This document shows positions 58,425 through 64,000 of a DNA stretch of 64,000 nucleotides, in pieces (positions within the stretch are counted from its first letter, which is position 1; every line of letters begins with the position of its first letter). Position numbers and translations under genes: made by a program. The notes under the pieces were generated by a model. The model was not told the origin of the DNA. It did not search any database and saw only the letters and a program-made list of their open reading frames with translations. The stretch is from Citrus sinensis (taxonomy: Eukaryota > Streptophyta > Magnoliopsida > Sapindales > Rutaceae): positions 14,657,001 to 14,721,000 of the forward strand of contig NC_068561.1 of NCBI RefSeq assembly GCF_022201045.2, given 5' to 3'.

Positions 58425-61265
58425 CTTAAAATAAGTAAAATTCGGACTTTAAACAAAAGACAGACAACCCTTAATATACAAAATTGGGCCACATGTATCC
58501 AGGCATTCGCACTATATAAATGGATGACCATGGTATAAAACAGCAGTACTATCACACAAATCTTGTGGCTATTAAAGCCAAATCTCAAGGATGATTTGTG
58601 AACTATATCACTAAAATGAGAAGGTTAAATGAACAACATTGGTTTCTTTCCTTGGTAAACTTTTCTATAGCCGAAGTTATTTGTATTCTATAACATTCCG
58701 TATTCTATAGCATTCCTCCCTATCAAATTGGTTTACGTTCAAAGCCGTTAAAAATTTATAAACAGAAAAGGTTACTTAGAAAAAAAAATACAACTGAAAA
58801 ATTCATTAATCAACTATAATGGTACATAAGTAAAACACAATCCCCCTTCTCTCATAAAGTAAAATAAAATCTCAAAATATTCAACACTAACATTTTCACG
58901 CTTTTTAGCCAAGCTTATGTTGTGGGTTGCGTTTTCTTCGATATGTTCATGTTGTTTTAAATTTCTTTTTTTTCAATTGCCTAGCAAAAAATGGGATTGC
59001 TCAATCCACTATACACAACCAATCTTTTTCTTGTCCCCCTTTTTTTTTTTTTTTGCGAGCAGTTACAAAGAAAAATTGCTCAAGTCCTTTTTCAATACTC
59101 ACCAGCTAATTAACACTTACAAAATGAAGAAAAATACGTAAAGTGAGAGAGAAACAGAAAATGTATTAAATGTTAAGGATGAAAAGGAAGAGATTGTTTA
59201 GAAGAGAGCTATTTAAAGTTGATGAAAGATATAGGAGAGACAATAGGAGGAAAGAAAAGAAACAAATAATAAAAAATATGTCGTGAGGCCCAATTAATTT
59301 TTAGTTTCGTTCTTAATATGAATAGGAATCAGCATTTAATTTGATCGGTTGTTTTATTAGCGTTGAAAGGTTAAGATTTTGTGTACATTATTATGTCATA
59401 AAAAGAGGACTCCACATCCTATCTCTATATATGTATAGATAAATACGTAAAATATTTTGTATATGATAAGAATCAAATGATGGTTATACAATTCAATGTT
59501 AATAAGATATATCATGATTAGAATACAAAAATAGCTAAATCTCGACCATACTATAATATTAATAGACAAATTCAAAATCTTTAAAAGTAGGAGAACTTTG
59601 ATTAAGAATGGATACTGATTAATGTGATATAGTACATGCATTTGGTTAAGTTTGCACAATTCGAAATCACTTTCTTATAGATCATATACATGGTTTAACA
59701 TTTAAAGTAAAACTACAAGCAACTAATTATAATGTAAAATATATTTATCTTTCTTATTGGGAGGAGTAAAAGATTGAAATTGTCAAATGTACATGAGGCA
59801 TGAATAGATATTCTATTTTTTGTAGTTATCATAAATTTATTTATTCTTCTTATAACATTAAACTTTTATATTCATTATACTATCATGCTCACGAGATTCT
59901 TTGCTTGGATTCTCATATAAAAAAGTCGGATAAATATTATCTTCTTTGTTTATGAAACGGGTCTCTATTAATATGGTACAATATCAATGATCCATATGGA
60001 TTTTGGTACACTGCACCAGAGCATAATTAATTTGCTTGAGAAAACACCTTCTAGTATATTAATGGCATGCTTCTGGGGTAAGAGTTAATTGATTGTGCTC
60101 CAAATATTTTAATGGAAGAGAGAGCTTAGAGGGTGCTCGTGAATTACAGAGGAACTAGCTCCCATGCAAATATACTCTTAGTTGTCACAAAAATTGTAAA
60201 CAAAGCTACGTCCAAACAACCAACCCAGTTACTCTGGAATTGATTCCTGAAAATTCTCATTCTTTAAACAATAATTTGGAATTACAAAATGCCCTAAACT
60301 TAGAAATGCACGAGAGCCGAGACTAACATGCCATCACCCCTCACTCAATTCCATTAAAAATAAAAGAACAGAAAAGCGACATATCATCCCATGTGCATTT
60401 CTGCCCACTGCCTCCGAAAAACTTCACTGCAAAACCCTCTGAGTATAAATCAGAATCACACCTCGCTAGCTGTTATTACGCAAACCTATCCAACTCACAA
60501 ACCCTAATGCAGACAAACCCTAACCAATCAAAATAAATATCTCTTACACATATATAGTACATTCGTAAATTCCAATGCAAATAACCTCACTTTCCCCTTT
60601 AGGCTTTTATACTTCCATTTCTCTATCACATGCTATTAGTTGTTGTGTTTGGTAATGGGTATGACTTAAAGTCTCGGACTTAACTACGTGTGTGTGTGTG
60701 TGTGATCTTGGGTTAGGATTAGGGTTTGTTTAGAGAGATTTATGATTTATACTTTATTCATATTTTTGGGGATTTAGAATTTGTTAATGAGAGGGTGTGT
60801 ATAACTAATTATACGTACAGAAAGAAACAAAAGATGCGTAGATAGCGCTTGTTATGGTGATGTGTGATAATATTCTCTTTCGGAATAAAAAATTGGGCAT
60901 TATTGTATCCAGTGGAATACTAAAACGGACTTGTTCTCCGGAGTTGGTGCTATTTTGGATGGATTTTGCAGCAAAATTGAGAGAAGAGAGCACGAGCAAA
61001 TGGAGTTACGTAGGACATGATAGTGTTAACTGCAACAGATCTAAATATGATAATAATAATATACACAAGAAAAAAAAGGGAATCAATGTTTTGATGTATC
61101 TGGCTTATATGTCTTGAAAAAATCCATATCTGTGTGTTGTGGGTTTAGTTTACTTGTGTCTGATATAGAATTAGTGTCAGTGAAGTACTGAATGGGGAAG
61201 ACGGCTAGCTCACGCTATTCCATGCAGTTTTTAGTCAGTTTCTTCGCCCTTCACTTCCCACAACT
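58425..61265. other. Gene-free interval downstream of the ZFP10-like gene
   Basis: No convincing gene. It has a T-run at 59040-59055 and a (GT)n microsatellite at 60686-60703. An 88-codon open frame at 60854-61117 has no recognisable family and overlaps another frame on the opposite strand. Confidence 0.35.
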
Positions 61266-61416
61266 CAAATACCCTAATTACATAATCAACCAAAAACTCT
61301 TAAATCGCTCTCTGCTACACATGCACAAACAACTAATTCTACACAAATATCCTAATTACATAATCACCCAAAAACTCTTAAATCTCTCTGACTACACAAG
61401 CATAAAAATCAATTCT
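61266..61416 (+). repeat. Tandem direct repeat of about 75 bp
   Basis: Copy 1 (61266-61340) and copy 2 (61344-61416) share CCTAATTACATAATCA.CC, AAAAACTCTTAAATC.CTCT and CTACACA.GCA.AAA with few differences. The overlapping open frame reflects the repeat and not a gene. Confidence 0.8.
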
Positions 61417-61980
61417 GTATAAAAGATTGTGCAGCTAACTCATACTCAAAATCCTGCTCATGAGTTTAGGTTGTCCAAATCTATTGTCAGCCGGTGTGGG
61501 ATCATGCCCTTGACAATAAGAGCATGCTTGACAAAGAGATAAAATTGGACATAGCGACTTTCTGTATCGTGAGCGTACATGCTATTTTGCTTCTATGAAA
61601 TCAACACACAGTTTCAATCACAATTTCTTAATATCAAAAATTAACATAACGAAAAGAAGGATGCATAGGATTTATCAATCACAATTTCTTATGGTTCAAA
61701 TATTTTAATGTATATCGACGAAACCGGAAACTACTATGTTATCTACATATAGAGAATTTAAAGAACAATGCTCAGATGTGTTGACTGTGATGTGTTTCTT
61801 TGAAGAAAGGCTGAAAAAGGAACTTTGTGTTATTTTTGCACGCTTGAAATTCATGACTGGAGAGACCAAATTGATATATGTGAAAGCATGAGGCTCTGTA
61901 ACCTCAGGATCAAAGAAGAAATACGAAAAGGAAAGCACAAATGAACGGAAACTATTATGAGGCACTCTTATTTCTATATA

Positions 61981-62901
61981 TTACTTTACCTTAGGCGGCG
62001 GGTCACCAAGCCTGAGCTCAAGATCCAAGTCCTCAATTGAGCTAGGGTTAAGTATTTTGTGTTCTTCTGATTGAAGATGATCTTTATCATGATCAAATGA
62101 ACATGGCTTGAGGAAGAAAGGTAGTGATGATGCTTCAGTTCTCCTTCTCTTGCATCCAACAGCTGCCTCCTTGCCAGTAGATAAAGTTGGGCGTGTTCGT
62201 CGAACAACCAAATTCAAGCTCACAGACAAATCTGTTTTAACATAATCTGCCTTAACCCTACACGCTGATTTTACAATTGTGGAATTATTCTTGTCAGCCA
62301 CCGAATTTGAACAAGATTTAGGGGAAGAAATAGGGGATCTCTTGTGTTGTTGCTCTTGCGCAATTGGAGAAGATAAAGAAGGAATAACAAAGGTCTTGTC
62401 TGGACGAGTCTTTTGAGTAGATGGATGAGCTGAAACCACCCTAGAAGGTGAAGATGATGATGCAATAACAACAGGATCGGAATTAGGGCTAGGGTTATAA
62501 ACAAAGTTACAAAGCTGCTGAGATGGGTATTGATGAAACCCCAAAGATGCAAAAGGATGATTATTATTTTGAAGGTGATGATCGTTGTTATTTTGAAACT
62601 GATGATCATGATGATGAATTTCATTTTGGGGATTTGAAGAGGAAGACTGCTTTAGTCTTGCTCTATCCCTCCTATGGACGTTCATATGACCACCAAGAGC
62701 TTGAGCTGACCTGAATTCCCTCCTACAAAAGCTGCAAGAATAAGATCTTGGAGGCCATATGCACCCACCTAGAGGCCCTGCTGCATCTTCAGCAAAAGCT
62801 TGTTCTTCCCATGAATCATCGTATGAATTTGTCGATGGAAAATGAGAATTCAAATCATGTTTTCGCTTATTCCACATCCAGCAATACCCTGCTTGCTCCA
62901 T
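61981..62901 (-). CDS. ZFP10: ZFP10-like C2H2 zinc finger transcription factor with EAR motif (306 aa)
   Basis: A nuclear SUPERMAN-family regulator. A conserved N-terminus ([14 protein letters not shown]) and a tryptophan-containing linker ([12 protein letters not shown]) lead into a single finger, C56-x2-C59 and H72-x3-H76, with QALGGH and the basic RRDRARLK behind it. A low-complexity His/Asn-rich stretch follows (about 94-115), then Ser/Pro-rich regions, a basic patch KRRRTE (about 250), and the C-terminal EAR repressor motif DLDLELRLG at 291-299. Length, single exon and architecture match Arabidopsis ZFP10/ZFP11-type proteins. The orthology call to ZFP10 rests on the N-terminal linker and on conserved gene order. 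Probable role: transcriptional repression in organ development. Confidence 0.9.
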   Translation of the reverse strand: MEQAGYCWMWNKRKHDLNSHFPSTNSYDDSWEEQAFAEDAAGPLGGCIWPPRSYSCSFCRREFRSAQALGGHMNVHRRDRARLKQSSSSNPQNEIHHHDHQFQNNNDHHLQNNNHPFASLGFHQYPSQQLCNFVYNPSPNSDPVVIASSSSPSRVVSAHPSTQKTRPDKTFVIPSLSSPIAQEQQHKRSPISSPKSCSNSVADKNNSTIVKSACRVKADYVKTDLSVSLNLVVRRTRPTLSTGKEAAVGCKRRRTEASSLPFFLKPCSFDHDKDHLQSEEHKILNPSSIEDLDLELRLGDPPPKVK

Positions 62902-64000
62902 TACACTAAGCTGATGAGTTCTTCTTCTATATGAAAAAGGGCATTTAACAAAGGCTCGAAGTGGGAAGATAACAAGAATTGAGATGGAAATTAATCATAG
63001 CGAGAGTCTATAAGTCGGAGACTTGATGTGGAAATTGTAAAGAATAATAAAAAGGGTTAGGAAATATTGATTGCTTGGTTAAGGAAGCTGTGTTGGTGGG
63101 TACTCTACCTTGTCTACCAAAGTACTGTTGTATATATCTGGTTTTCAGCTTAAAATTAGCAACTGTGATTAATGCTTTTAATCAATAGTTCTTTAATTTT
63201 TCTCATTTTCTTTGAGATTGAGAGGAGAAAGCTAGCTAGCTAGCATATGGTATAGAAAATTACAACTGTGGGTCCATAGGAGAGTGCATCGCTGTAGTGT
63301 AGCGGCTTACAGACAAACTGTGATAATCTGACTGAAATCTCCTAAGAAAGATTTTTCAGTTCATGTGACATAATGATTTAAATTTACACATTTCATCCTT
63401 AATATGTGACATTAGGATTTATACCTTCTCCATTTCTACAATATGTCAATCTGTAGACTTTAATTAGTTTTCATTTTGTTTTGTCTTATATATGACCCAT
63501 TTGCCTTCACTATTTCAAAATGGTAAGTTCATTCTTAAACCCTGACTCTATGGCAATTGTGAACTCCCTCCATAGTCCCTACACTTCGAAGAATTTACTT
63601 CGAATAATTAACTACTAGTTTTTCTAAGTTATATCCTAATATTTCTAAGCACATGCTACGTACATACCACTCATCTGTTGAATAACCAATTTCATTACTT
63701 GAAAATTTATTTAATACTCCATCTACCATTCAACATAAATATACACTACATTGTCACTTGAAATTGTAACGTCGAGTTGGGATACTACTTATTCGTGAAA
63801 AGTGCAAAATGGAACTTATTAGTGGGCTCTCCAGCAATTTTCTTCAATAAAATGGAACTCCGGATTATTTTGTTGCATCATGTTTTGTTATAAATTCTTC
63901 TATTCATTTACATTGCTCATAATCTGCCCTGCATTAAACTAAATTAACATTTTAAATTAAATTATTACTTTACTGTCGTTACGTACGTATGTAATTAATA
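62902..64000 (-). promoter_or_regulatory. Upstream region of the ZFP10-like gene
   Basis: It holds the leader and promoter. A TATATA-type box on the minus strand lies at about 63131-63138, about 235 bp upstream of the ATG. A (GCTA)n palindromic run, AGCTAGCTAGCTAGC, lies at about 63231-63245. I see no gene from there to the window end. Confidence 0.4.

Noticed and set aside
60854..61117. Hypothetical protein beginning MVMCDNILFRNKK
   Set aside because: No recognisable domain, an overlapping frame on the other strand, and no promoter or splice support.

Overview
The window is nuclear DNA of a flowering plant, almost certainly a eudicot. Genes are intron-bearing, intergenic DNA is very AT-rich, and plant-only families are present: Rubisco activase, L-type lectin receptor kinases, a DUF604 glycosyltransferase and SUPERMAN-type zinc fingers. 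I lean towards a rosid tree such as Citrus, but the sequence alone does not settle the species.

Layout. All but one of the confident genes are on the minus strand. In order: a GID4 (Vid24-family) ubiquitin-ligase substrate receptor in eight exons, whose last codons run off the left edge (1-2916); a clade IV-type L-type lectin receptor kinase (4471-6522); a two-exon potato type I proteinase inhibitor on the plus strand (11955-12694); a second L-type lectin receptor kinase (15090-17129); Rubisco activase with an alternative alpha/beta 3' end (19870-22661); a DUF3475/DUF668 (PSI1-like) protein (31207-32682); a three-exon DUF604/GT31 glycosyltransferase (39913-41915); a small C2H2-EAR zinc finger protein (53575-54066); and a ZFP10-like C2H2-EAR protein (61981-62901). 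As I remember the Arabidopsis map, GID4, LecRK-IV, DUF604 and ZFP10 homologues lie in the same order at At2g37680-At2g37740, so this looks like a conserved block enlarged by transposons. The genes do not form one pathway.

Mobile DNA is the most informative part of the rest. Three Mutator-like non-autonomous elements have perfect 9-bp target-site duplications (3340-3775, 13263-14327, 29953-30144), and a fourth has an imperfect one (7950-8635). The element at 13263-14327 holds a GC-rich, coding-like piece and is a Pack-MULE candidate. There is a tRNA-derived SINE with a perfect 19-bp duplication (33698-34017), four PIF/Harbinger or Tourist-like elements, one hAT-like element (57767-58416), a decayed LINE with RT-end, zinc-knuckle and RNase H pieces (26613-28520), a separate RNase H relic (43790-44240), and a decayed OTU-protease reading frame of the type carried by plant MULEs (25230-25910). 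Around 7050-8745 a segment of roughly 370 bp is tandemly duplicated, and each copy was later hit by a different transposon.

The gene-poor stretches (22.8-31.2, 32.8-39.9, 42.1-53.5 and 54.8-61.9 kb) are otherwise AT-rich and show no convincing genes. Exon coordinates were worked out by hand from reading-frame continuity and GT-AG sites and have not been checked against transcripts.
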